Below, piece after piece: positions 44,491 through 53,945 of a stretch of DNA of 64,000 nucleotides. Position 1 is the stretch's first letter. Every line of letters starts with the position of its first letter. Source of the DNA: Sepiola atlantica (lineage: Eukaryota; Mollusca; Cephalopoda; Sepiida; Sepiolidae); NCBI GenBank assembly GCA_963556195.1, contig OY744525.1, positions 59,162,828 through 59,226,827 of the forward strand. The letters run 5' to 3'. Under the pieces are notes generated by a model. It ran no database searches and was not told the DNA's origin. It saw only the letters and a list, made by a program, of their open reading frames with translations. The position numbers and the translations under genes are program-made.

Positions 44491-44525
44491 CAACGTTTCG
44501 TCTTTATTTATAAGACTTCATCAGG
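44491..44525 (-). ncRNA. Hammerhead-like hairpin in PLE2 3' repeat
   Basis: CTGATGA, an extra A, a perfect stem GTCTT/AAGAC with a loop of about 7, then GAAACG. A classical hammerhead core has no extra base between CTGATGA and stem II, so self-cleavage is not assured. Confidence 0.35.
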
Positions 44526-44610
44526 ATGATAAAATAGAGAAAGAATGTCATGCAAGCCAGATACATGTAGGGTAGACATATTGGGAAAAATAGAATGAAA
44601 TAGTGGCCAA

Positions 44611-45153
44611 CTACTGGGTTGACGTCCGTATTTGTTGGAGAAATAGAAATGAATGTAGAAAAGAATGAGTGGGGGAAAAAAATGGAAGGATGGGGTGAGC
44701 CAGGACTACTGTAGCTGGTGGTAAGAGAAAGAGGTGGGGGATGAGCAGGGGTAAAGTGGATGGCAGAGAGGGAGGTGAGGAAGAGGGGGGGGGAGGGGGT
44801 GTTTGACCAGATGGCTGCGGTTCAAGATTGAAGGGGAAAAAGTAGGTTGGAATGTTTGTGTATGGGGGGTGTATGCAGGGAAAGGAGGATGGGTAGAGAG
44901 GAAGGGGGGGGGGCTGTGATTTTGGTGGATGGGCGAAAGTTATGGTCTTAGAGAGCGTTTTGAGAAAATGAGGGAATTTAAGAAGGGGTATGGGAGAAAA
45001 TAGTTGAGTGGGGGGGAGGATTTGTTGTGATAGGGTGTGAAATATTTGAAATATTTGGAAAATGATAGCAATGAGTGAGGGATTGGGGGGTGGGGGTGGA
45101 GGAGGGCGGTGATTGAAAGGGTGGGTATGGAATATTTGAGATATTTGGAACAT
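44611..45153 (-). other. Pro-rich open frame in PLE2 3' region
   Basis: A 180-codon frame rich in P, S, F and L lies 128 bases downstream of the PLE2 stop on the same strand. It follows a pyrimidine-rich tract with internal repeats (CAAATATTTCAAATATTTCA). No domain is seen. It is most likely untranslated PLE sequence kept open by low T-A stop content. Confidence 0.3.
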
Positions 45154-45281
45154 GAGAAAGTTTATTTGGACTGCAGTATTAAAAGTGTGAGGAAAAAGTA
45201 AGGAGAAAATGAAGATTCAATGAGAAAAAGAAAGGGAAAAGTAAATGGGAGAGTGTTATAGAGGTTGGAGATGAAAAAAGT

Positions 45282-46143
45282 TTAACCATGATCAGGCAAG
45301 AGTCTTTGTTCTGTGAGGATGATCTTGCTTATTAAGGGTGATAGGTTAAAGAAACCATTACGTTGCTTGATGGTGGTGGAGGCGGTGATGAGGGCAGTTT
45401 CTAATAATCTTCGCCGAGATTTGTTGTGGATATATTTAGTGATTTTGGCTTGTTCAAATTTGAACGCATGACCATGTTCTAGTGCATGGGAGAAAAGTGC
45501 ACTGAGAGGGTTGTTGTTTTTTATGTCCCTTTTGTGTATATTTAATCGTTTCTTTAATTCACGTTGTGTTTCTCCCACGTAAAATTGATGGCAGTCATTG
45601 CAAGGGACAGTATATAAGCCGGCATGAGATGTGGGTGTTTTTTGGAAATGTCTGGATGTGTTTAAAGTTTGTTTTATGGATTGAGATGTGGTTTGTACTG
45701 TAGGAATGCCTAGTTTGTTAAGTGTGTTGCATATGGATGTGTTATTGGAGTGCGTGGGTAGGAGAAGGGGTCTGTCTATTAGAGAGGTATTAGGAGTTTG
45801 ATTTTTTTGTGTGGTGTTTCTGGAGAATATTTGGAAGGCTTTTTTCTTGGCATTTAATATAAAATGTGTGGGGTATTGCAATGTTTTTAGGGAGTTAAAA
45901 ATGTACTTTATTTCTTCATCTATGTGAGGGGGGCTACATATTCTAAGGCGCGTAGGAAGAAGCCTATAATTATACCTGTTTTGATCTTGCTATGGTGGTG
46001 GGAGTAGAAATGTATGTAGTCATTTTTTTGAGTGTTTTTGCGGTGTACCTTGAATTCTAGTTTGTTGTTGGACTTAATTATAAGAGTATCAAGGAAGGGA
46101 ATAGAGCCGTTTATTTCAGTCTCATGGGTAAATTTTATCTATT
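45282..46143 (-). pseudogene. PLE2 RT tail and GIY-YIG endonuclease
   Basis: The minus strand first reads KFTHETEINGSIPFLDTLII and FKVHRKNTQKNDYIHFYSHH then KTGIIIGFFLRA (46143-45960), the last RT blocks of PLEs. A frameshift follows. RICSPPHIDEEIKYIFNSLK then leads into a 199-codon open frame containing the nuclease segment GLYTVPCNDCHQFYVGETQR, then LNIHKRDIKN, HALEHGHAFKF and an end at 45282. The GLYTVP...YVGET pair is the GIY-YIG motif; the Arg follows in TQRELKKR. The C-terminal half looks young because its frame is intact. The RT catalytic YxDD lies outside the surviving part. Confidence 0.92.
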
Positions 46144-46266
46144 TTATCATCCTGATGAAGTCTTATAAATAAAGACGAAACGTTGATGTACACATAAAAA
46201 ACATCCATTTTTTGGTTTTCCTTTTTCATTTTCCCATCACGTCGGATTACTTTCATCCTTCTCTTC

Positions 46267-46268
<2 letters not shown>

Positions 46269-46334
<66 letters not shown>
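46269..46334. repeat. (TA)n at PLE2 right end
   Basis: About 33 repeats directly after TCTTCCCA of the terminal repeat. Confidence 0.95.
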
Positions 46335-46926
46335 TGGTGTTCTAATCTATTATTCAAAATTAGTCGTTCTCATAGCGTATTACTATTAAAACAATTAGTA
46401 ATTCGATTAAAACTCTGCGCATGTACCCGCTTTACCGAATAATTTATCTTCCTTGGTTTGAGAGAATAGACTTTTATCAATATTTGCTGTAATCACTTAT
46501 CTTTTAGATTTTAGTAAACTAGACAAAATGCTGGTTATTGTAAATACAAAAACAACATTCATTACTTACTCAACAGGATGACATCTATTCATGTGATTGG
46601 GTATTTGCATAAAAAAGATCGTTTCCCTTATATTTCTACCATCACATAAACTCACACATATAGCTGTATGACGTTCCACCATGCGTTCCAATGTGTTGTT
46701 TATTTTGCATTTTGTACGACGGGTTATGAGAGTTTCAAACTCAACGTGGAGACCTGGACACTAACCCTAAACGAACTCTTATCCTAACCCGACGCATGTA
46801 TATAGGACTCGCAAAAGTAGGTCAAGTGCGCGTGCGCACACTGTGCAGGACTGGCGGAGTTATCTTGTAGTAGTCATACACATTAACATTTCTTTCTCCT
46901 TGCGGAGAGCACCACCTGTGAAGGGG
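46335..46926. other. Unassigned sequence
   Basis: CACACATATAGCTGTATGAC at 46651 also occurs at 44111, beside the 5S SINE. No gene was recognised. Confidence 0.4.
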
Positions 46927-47276
46927 ATGTTGTCACACGAGGACCAATCAGACTCCAGGGCGTATTAATTTCAACCAGAACTTTGAAAGACTACTTCCAG
47001 CCATTTGGGCATTGCAGACAGTAGTCAGAGAGCTTCCAGGCACCTACAAAGAAAGTTGTTCCTTCTCCTTTCCCTGATCAACTTGATCCCGAGCAAGGCT
47101 AACCCCCTATTGGGAGTTATACTTCTCGAAGAACTTCGGCAGCCGACTCTCTTACTATATTACTTCATCCATGGTGACACTATCTTAACTTTCAGCTACC
47201 AACGGTGTAGGTCATTCGAATAAATATATTATTTGTTATTCATAAAAGGGCTTTGTTTTCCGTTTGTTTGACAACT
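46927..47276 (+). repeat. Possible solo LTR
   Basis: The stretch starts TGTTGTCACACGAGGACCAA (CCAAT box) and contains AATAAA (47219). It ends TTTGTTTGACAACT, an imperfect inverse of the start. No target duplication or second copy is visible, so the call is tentative. Confidence 0.3.
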
Positions 47277-47498
47277 GTTTTGTTACAAACATATTATAGG
47301 AGTTTATCTTACAGTCCATATGAATATTAGTTTTTTTTGCAAAACTCATTTTTCAATCTGTAGGGGGAATCTTTTACAAAAACTGGCGTTTCTTTTAAAC
47401 GCGCTTTATATTAAAGTACTACATGGGTCTGATTCACGTACTTTAGTTGCATTACCCTAAGGACGTGATAAGAAGATATTGTAGATAGAGTATTAACA
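47277..47498. other. Unassigned sequence
   Basis: Nothing recognised. Confidence 0.5.
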
Positions 47499-47811
47499 TA
47501 GAAAACATTGAAATGATAAAAAATGAAATTAGATAGTTTACAAATGTATTAAATCATCAGGTGTTCAAGCAAAGACTATAATAAACTGACCTTTAATCCA
47601 TGGATTTTCAAAGAATGACCCTTTTGCGCAGAAGGAAAAAACAATAAAATTACTAATTATTTGTAAGCAGTAATTTGAAAATTTGTAACAAAAGATTATT
47701 TGAAAATCCATGGAATAAAGGTTATTTTATTATATCCCTTGCTTGAACTTTTGATGATTTAATAAATTTGTAAACTATCGAATTCTATTTTTTTTCATCA
47801 TTTCAATATTT

Positions 47812-47812
<1 letters not shown>
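47499..47812. repeat. Fold-back terminal repeat, family 4
   Basis: Arms of about 115 bases (47505-47620 and 47690-47810) pair through GATAGTTTACAAAT, TATTAAATCATC, GTTCAAGCAA and TCCATGGATTTTCAAA. The TTAAATCATC...TTCAA(A/G)CAA order recurs in the hairpin at 55446. (TA)n follows at 47814-47846. Confidence 0.8.
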
Positions 47813-47849
<37 letters not shown>

Positions 47850-48104
47850 GAAAAGTTTCAATCAAAGAACAAAACCAATTCAAGATATTCCAAGTAGATC
47901 AAATAATACAAAATGTATATATTAACACATTAGATCTTATTCAACTCTCAGTGTATATTAAATAATACAGATAAAAATTGGTTCAATTGTTGACATGTTA
48001 TGTGAAACATACCTTTTATACTATAATTCGGTGGATTATAAAATTAATTAATATTTATAATTTTAATTAAATATGTCATAAGTTTTATAATCTACAGAAT
48101 TATA

Positions 48105-48386
48105 TATATATATATATATATATATGGGAAGAGAAGGATGAAGGTAATCCGACGTGATGGTAAAATGAAAAAGGATGATGATATAGGGAAAAGATATCAT
48201 GCAAGCACGGATACATGTAGGGTAGACATTTTATTTTTCTTCCCAACATGTCTACCCTACATGTATCCGTGCTTGCATGATATCTTTTCCCTATATCATC
48301 ATCCTGATGAAGTCTTATAAATAAAGACGAAACGTTGATGTACACATAAAAAAACATCCAGTTTTTGGTTTTCCTTTTTCATTTTA

Positions 48387-48419
<33 letters not shown>

Positions 48420-48431
48420 TATATATATATA
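48105..48431. repeat. PLE2-type terminal repeats as a perfect hairpin
   Basis: (TA)n, then a left end GGGAAGAGAAGGATGAAGGT. A 57-base left arm (48173-48229) is followed by an 18-base loop and an exact reverse arm (48248-48304). It continues into the PLE2 hairpin motif (48303-48340), CCAGTTTTTGGTTTTCCTTT and a second (TA)n at 48391. Two inverted copies have collapsed around a loop with no PLE gene left. Confidence 0.9.
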
Positions 48432-48434
48432 TAA

Positions 48435-48520
48435 TGCATGATTAGAGCTTAGTGGTAGTAGAAAATTATACTTATGGCAATCAATCTACAAAAAATGTAT
48501 GTGTTTCAATCCTTAAGAGG
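48435..48520 (-). repeat. PLE terminal repeat, family 2 end
   Basis: GCATGATTAGAGCTTAGTGG, TATACTTATGGCAATCAATC and GTGTTTCAATCC are the reverse of the family-2 end, including a GATTGAAAC version of the GAAAC motif. Confidence 0.55.
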
Positions 48521-48699
48521 TCACGAGACGTATATAAGACAAATATTGTCTCTTTGTCTATCCAAATTTCGCGTTTTCCTCCCCAAATGCAAAACAACTA
48601 TAAGTCATCGTACTCTGAGGATTGTTTATTGCAAGAAAAACACATTCAAACTAACATGTTCCCCGTTGTCGGAGTGTTAGATTTCCAATATACACATTG

Positions 48700-49175
48700 T
48701 GCTTTGCCATTAGGACCAATCTTTAAATCTACTATGAGACCTTTTATGGAGTATAGTTGTCATAATTCGGCTGGTGAATCCTTGTCCCATTTGAGGGTTC
48801 TTGATGATGTTCAGAAACATATTTATACTTTGGTTAGCTCCACCCTTTCTTCTTTCTCTTCGTCCTCTCTTACACAGTCTCAGTCTCAGTCGCTTCTATA
48901 AATACTATTATGGCATGTGTTCTTCAGAATTGTCTGATTTATCATTTGCTTCCTTTGTTCCAACTCGTTTGACTCGTTGGTTTTGTGATCTTCATCAATC
49001 CGCTGTTTTGATACCTCGTTGTAATACAGCATACTATTCCAGTAGATTATTTCCAAGAACTGCAGGCTTGTGAAACTCTTCCTGCTGGCTGTTTTCCTTT
49101 TTGTGTTAATCATCTTTCGTTCTTTTTAGCTCCTTACATCAAGCGGATTCATGTTTTGTCTGGAGCGACTCACAG
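48700..49175 (+). pseudogene. LINE reverse-transcriptase C-terminal relic
   Basis: The first frame reads TMRPFMEYSCHNSAGESLSH then LRVLDDVQKHIYTLV (48730-48840), matching the LINE pattern (V/M)RPxLEYAxxxW...LxxLexVQ. After a frameshift it reads RFYKYYYGMCSSELSDLSFA, VPTRLTRW and SSRLFPRTAGL (48880-49070). The shared 3' piece TTTTAGCTCCTTACAT(C/A)AAG at 49128 also occurs at 37180 beside another LINE tail. A broken copy. Confidence 0.8.
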
Positions 49176-49416
49176 AGAGATAATTCTCTCTTTTAAACTG
49201 GGAATTGGAAATAACTTTATGTTATTTAAATTTGTTCATTCACCTTACAATTTAATTTGTTAATGTAAAACCTCTAACAAAAAAAATACACACACGTTAT
49301 TTATGTTGGGGGTATTTCAAAAGCTGCCTTTAATAACTTGTAGAGTTTTATAAAATGGCTTAAATGTTCAGAAACATGTATATAAATATACGAGTTTAGG
49401 CCCCATTTTACATCAT

Positions 49417-49560
49417 CCATTCTTCCCGCCTTTTAGGGCTGGAATCAAAGTGCAGTATCTTTTCTTGTCGGAGGAAGAGAACTCCTTCCCGACTTAGACA
49501 TTTATTTTTTTAAAATTTTTATCCTGGTAAAAGTTTACCCTTCGTTCCCCACACTGTCAA
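49417..49560 (+). repeat. U2 snRNA-headed SINE, divergent body
   Basis: ATTCTTCCCGCCTTTTAGGG then CTGGAATCAAAGTGCAGTAT then CTTTTCTTGTCGG tracks the first 50 bases of U2. The body has GAGAACTCCTTCCCGACTTA instead of GAGAAATCCTTCTAGACTGA, so this is a related but distinct subfamily. Confidence 0.75.
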
Positions 49561-50558
49561 CAATAAAATAAAAATGGCCGATTGTCAAGAATAGTCAATA
49601 GAAAAAAAGAGGGGTTGAGTAACAAATCGTCAACAAATCATTGTTATTAAATGCAATTAAAGTTACTTTTCTACCTACCTGTCCATTTTTTGTGTGTTTT
49701 AAAGTATTTTAAAGCGTTTTTTAAAAATATATTTCAATTAAAAGGTTCGGTCAAATATATAACGTTAGACTGAAAAACAAAGATGGCTGATAGACGTTTG
49801 CCGACCGTCTACGAAGTCTGATAACTTTAATTTTACTTTTTTTTTCTCCTTTCAATTAGGTAGAAAAATAAATTTTAAAGCGTTTGGAACGGTTATTTGT
49901 TGACTACTTGTTGTTAACCTGACGCAGACGGTTATTTAAGCTAGTAGTTTAATAAATGAAAATAAAAAACTTAAGCAATAACAAACAAAAAAACTAAAGA
50001 AAAGGCAGGAAATAGTAACAAAATAAAACCCAACCACAGAAAATAAACAAACAATCAAAAGGCAATAAAGCAGGAAATTGTTCGTCGCGTGTGCAAGTGT
50101 TTGTAATTGTAGAACAAGACAGACATCGAAAACAATTCTAAGATATTTTTTTTTCTCAAAACTGAACTGCGAAAAATCGTCTACGTCTGAGTATGTATTA
50201 TTTATTTATCACTCTATATATAAAACACGGAATTCATTTGCGTATGTGTGTGTGTCCGCTGCTTACTTTTCAATTATTAGATTTACGAACGTCAAATTTG
50301 GTAAGGGTGATCCCCTACCAACGTAGACATCTCTAAGAGCGTCCTCGATAAAGCCTAAAATCTACCATTTAATAATTTCTCATTGCTTATTTAAATGAGA
50401 TGTATACCCTTGTTACGTTGCACAAAATTAAATTAGATTGTCAAAAGTTTGAGTGATCTTTTGGAGAAGAGCCAAGTCAAACGAACCCCCCTCCCCCCCA
50501 AAAAAAACGTTTTATTGGTTATTCAAAAGGATGTAGTCCATTCATGTGATTGTTTAAA
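49561..50558. other. Unassigned AT-rich sequence
   Basis: An 82-codon frame at 50078-50326 has no domain. A C/A homopolymer lies near 50487. Confidence 0.45.
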
Positions 50559-50559
50559 A

Positions 50560-51440
50560 ATGCAATTTCACACTCAAACTTAACAGACAAACGTACATAG
50601 CTAGAACTTATTTAAAATACTATTTGGAAATTAAGCGTAACAGACGTAATGACATAGCAAAAAACATAGCTTGAACTCATTTAAAAATGTGTTTTTAACC
50701 TAACGCGTAACAGGCAAACATACATAGCAACGGACATAGCTTAAACTTGTTTAAAAATGCTTTTTTAACCTTAAGCGTAACAGACAAACGGACATAGCAA
50801 CGGACATAGCTTAAACTTGTTTAAAAATGCTTTTTTAACCTTAAGCGTAACAGACAAACGGACATAGCAACGGTCATAGCTTAAACTCGTTTAAAAATGA
50901 TTTTGTAACCTTAAGCGTAACAGACAAACGGACATAGCAACATATATAGCTTGAACTCATTTAAAAATGCATTCTTAACCTTAAGCGTAACAGACAAACG
51001 AACACAGCAACGGACATAGCTTAAACTCGTTTAAAAATACTTTTTTTAACCTTAAGCGTAACAGAAAAACGGACATAACAAGGGGCATAGCTTAAGCCCA
51101 TTTAAAATGCCTGTTTAACCTTAAGTGTAACAGACAAACGAACATAGCAACGGACATGGCTTAAACTCGTTTAAAAATGCTTTGTTAACCTTAAGCGTAA
51201 CAGAAAAACGGACGTAGCAACGGACTTAGCAACGGACATAGCTCGAACTCATTTAACAACGCAATTTCAAACTTAATCGTAACCGATTAACGGACATAGC
51301 CACGTACATATTTTATACCCATTTTAAAATGCTATTTCACATTTAAGCGTAACAGACCACCCTATATAGCCACGGACATAGCTTAGACCAATATTTAGAT
51401 GCTGTTTTAAACTCAAGCGTAATAGACCAGCACACTTACT
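50560..51440 (+). repeat. 70-bp minisatellite, about 12 copies
   Basis: The unit is TTAAACTTGTTTAAAAATGC, TTTTTTAACCTTAAGCGTAA, CAGACAAACGGACATAGCAA, CGGACATAGC. Central copies are near-identical, and both ends decay with small indels. There are no unique spacers between units. Confidence 0.95.
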
Positions 51441-51896
51441 TCACTGCGATAGATCGCTTGAAAGATAGAGCCTCTATAGTGAGGTTTGGACATTTAAAAA
51501 ATCGGAGCGTAGATAGAAAAGAAAAAGGACGCGTCTTTAAAGCAATGTCTTATGTTAATAACTGTTTGTAGCTCACCTTATATTGAAATGGACTCGTTCA
51601 CAAAATTAAGTCATCTTTGCAACTTTTACCTCGAGTCAGACTAGAATTAATTTATTAAACGAAAAACAGAAATGACAGATTATATGAAATAAAAAGGTTT
51701 TGCCAATAATAAACTGTCCAGGTATTCTATTCAGTGGAAGATTTAGACGATTCGCACCATGAATAAAAGATTTCAGACTTCTCAATAACGGGAGCGTCTT
51801 TTCATTAAGTAACGTCTCTATTGTTTATACAACTAAGATCTTGTGATATTAGAAACATCGTGTCAACATTATAAACACTTTCATTAAAACACACAC

Positions 51897-51900
<4 letters not shown>
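51441..51900. other. Unassigned sequence
   Basis: Nothing recognised. Confidence 0.5.
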
Positions 51901-51938
<38 letters not shown>

Positions 51939-51943
<5 letters not shown>

Positions 51944-52163
51944 TGAGCCAAAAGTAGGTGGACAGTAAAAAACATTTTTTTGTCGAAGTGTAAGATGCAG
52001 ACTTCAAAGCTGTGTAAATCAAGAAGGAAAACAGTTTGAACACTTGCGTTGATAAATAACATTTAATTTTCATTAATATAATTGTTTTATTACATGTAAT
52101 TGTACGTATAAGTGATCTCTAAATAAATGTTTTTTACTGTCCACCTACTTTTGGCTCACCCTG
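51939..52163. mobile_element. Tc1/mariner-like MITE, second family, in (TA)n
   Basis: Left end GGTGAGCCAAAAGTAGGTGG then ACAGTAAAAAACAT is the exact reverse of the right end up to GGCTCACCCTG. The first bases of the left end (CAG) have become part of the (TA)n (51901-51938). It is about 225 bases with no coding sequence, flanked by TA. Confidence 0.85.
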
Positions 52164-52207
52164 TATATATGTTATATACCGCATGCACACATACATAAGT
52201 GCTCACG

Positions 52208-52218
<11 letters not shown>

Positions 52219-52254
<36 letters not shown>

Positions 52255-52314
52255 GACATACACACATAAATACCCAGATACACACATATTATATATATAT
52301 ATATATATATATAT
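52219..52314. repeat. Two (TA)n tracts
   Basis: (TA)n at 52219-52250 and 52288-52314, split by a CA-rich piece. Confidence 0.9.
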
Positions 52315-52542
52315 AGTAAGCTATGAAAATATATTTATGGCAATTAAGCTACACAGAGGCTCCCGCGTTTCATCCCCGGGAGGAATCCTCAGGGCCTCTG
52401 TGTAGCTTAATTGTCATAAATATATTTTCATAGCTTACTACCTAGCTCTAAATACGTATCGAGCACTGTTGAGGTAAATACTGAAAATTGATACATACAA
52501 AATCATATCTCCTTATAAAATGTTATGTGGATCCATGAAATA

Positions 52543-52545
<3 letters not shown>
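52315..52545. repeat. Fold-back family 2 end with hammerhead-like loop
   Basis: Arms of 46 bases (52315-52360 and 52394-52439) match at 45 positions. The 33-base loop contains, on the minus strand, CTGAGGA, TTCC...GGGGAT and GAAACGCGGGA. The right arm continues as a normal family-2 end (TACCTAGCTCTA, GTAAATACTGAAAATTGATA, ATGTTATGTGGAT) into (TA)n at 52551. Confidence 0.85.

Positions 52546-52550
<5 letters not shown>

Positions 52551-52606
<56 letters not shown>
52551..52606. repeat. (TA)n
   Basis: About 28 repeats at the family-2 end. Confidence 0.95.
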
Positions 52607-52611
<5 letters not shown>

Positions 52612-53145
52612 GGATAAACGAATGAGTATATTCTTTTAAATATTTGTGAAAAAGTTCAATGTTTGCAAATTTGCTGGATGAGGGGAGACATCTTTCAGTT
52701 CCACTAAGGGGCCAACTAGAATGTGCCTGTAGTCACATGTACTTGTTTCATACAAATCACTATTATGCCAATCATTGTTAATTCTTAACTTTTGGCAAAT
52801 TTCCTGCAAAATCTAAAGAAGGAAATGTTAGATAAATGCAAACAAAAAATGCATTTTTTTTGTCCATTCCGTTCATTTAAGCGAGACAAGCTACAATTTA
52901 TGTTACCGAAAAGTTGGACTCAGTCATTTGTTTTGCTTTATTTGTCATAATACGTCATTTATCTAAATGGAAATTTTAGCCAAAACTTAATGAAAAACTA
53001 ATCAACCAATCTTGAAAAAATCAGAAAATAAACGAATAAATAATGCTTATAATCATCATCAAATTTCGTTAAACGTCTGTTTTACATGCTGGTATGTGTT
53101 GTACTACCTTTAGATTTCCTAAACTAACTTATCTCTGCTCAGGTC
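52607..53145. other. Unassigned AT-rich sequence
   Basis: Nothing recognised. Confidence 0.5.
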
Positions 53146-53194
53146 TTTATTTATCTCTTATTCTCTAAAATCCATTCTTGTTACTTCATCCGAT

Positions 53195-53765
53195 GTTTTC
53201 CGAAATCTATTAAACTGTAGAAGTGAGATAGCAAACAGCTGCTTACACAGAAATAAATTTACGTTAGACTAACGATAAATAAATAAACAAATAAGTAAAA
53301 AAACAAAACTAAACAAAAACTTAACAATTTAAAAATTAAAACCTAAAATAGAAATACAAGGAACTACGTATTAAAATAAATTCATCCATTATATTGACGC
53401 AACAAAGGAAACAGGATATAGGATTCTCTATAGAAAACAGAACAATAGAACAGGATCTAGGAAGTTACATCAACAAGACCTTTGTTCGCGGGAAGCCCAA
53501 CAATTGACTGGGAGAACAACAAAGAATCTGATTGGTTAACTAGCTAGCCGTGTATATAAAAACACCCGGCAAAAATAACTCCATGCATTTTAGCCTGAAG
53601 ATTCCTCCCGGGGATGAAACGCGGGAGCCTCTGTGTAGCTTGATTGGCATAAATATATTTTTATAGCTTACTACCTAGCTCTACCTGCATGTTGAAGTAA
53701 ATACTGAAAATTGATACATAAAAAATTATATCTTCTTATAAAAGTTCATGTGGATACATGAAATA

Positions 53766-53770
<5 letters not shown>
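53195..53770 (+). repeat. PLE terminal repeat, family 2, fullest copy
   Basis: About 570 bases from TATTAAACTGTAGAAGTGAG to ATACATGAAATACTAA, then (TA)n. It contains GATTGGTTAACTAGCTAGCC, a TATA box TGTATATAAAAACACCCGG (about 53551), and 41 bases later CCTGAAGATTCCTCCCGGGG then ATGAAACGCGGG (53594-53625). With transcription starting about 30 bases after the TATA box, the RNA would begin just before the hammerhead-like hairpin. No PLE protein sequence is attached. Confidence 0.7.
53594..53625 (+). ncRNA. Hammerhead-like hairpin, family 2
   Basis: CTGAAGA, a stem TCC/GGGA closed by a T-T mismatch, then GAAACG. Spacing is canonical but the mismatch sits at the base of stem II. The same motif lies reversed in the loop at 52365-52393. 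Confidence 0.35.

Positions 53771-53833
<63 letters not shown>
53771..53833. repeat. (TA)n
   Basis: About 31 repeats. Confidence 0.95.
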
Positions 53834-53835
<2 letters not shown>

Positions 53836-53912
53836 CACACTGATGTGTCTTGGTTATGATGCAACACATGTATGTGGATATTTAAATATTGATCAAAAAT
53901 ATTTATATTCAA

Positions 53913-53945
53913 ACTAGCAGGGCTACTCGGCGTTGCCTGGGGACA
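53913..53945 (-). mobile_element. Helitron-type 3' terminus (reverse)
   Basis: Read on the minus strand, CCCAGGCAACGCCGAG is followed by CTAG (53914-53917) and then T. This is the same design as 12570-12613. The element would extend to the right. Confidence 0.5.

Larger units (their letters stand above)
44441..46268 (-). mobile_element. Penelope-like element with inverted terminal repeats (PLE2)
   Basis: A 1.8-kb insertion framed by inverted terminal repeats. The left one, 44441-44545, reads on the minus strand; the right one, 46147-46268, reads on the plus strand. Both contain CCTGATGAAGTCTTATAAAT then AAAGACGAAACGTTGATG (44491-44525 and 46151-46187), ACATCCATTTTTTGGTTTTC and CTTTTTCATTTTCCCAT, and each ends in (TA)n. 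Between them lies the RT tail and GIY-YIG gene on the minus strand. The gene is 5'-truncated right at the right-hand repeat. PLEs are known for such oddly arranged terminal repeats; this is the clearest case here. Confidence 0.9.

Noticed and set aside
50560..51440. CRISPR-like array
   Set aside because: Units are contiguous 70-bp tandem copies with no unique spacers, and the DNA is clearly eukaryotic.
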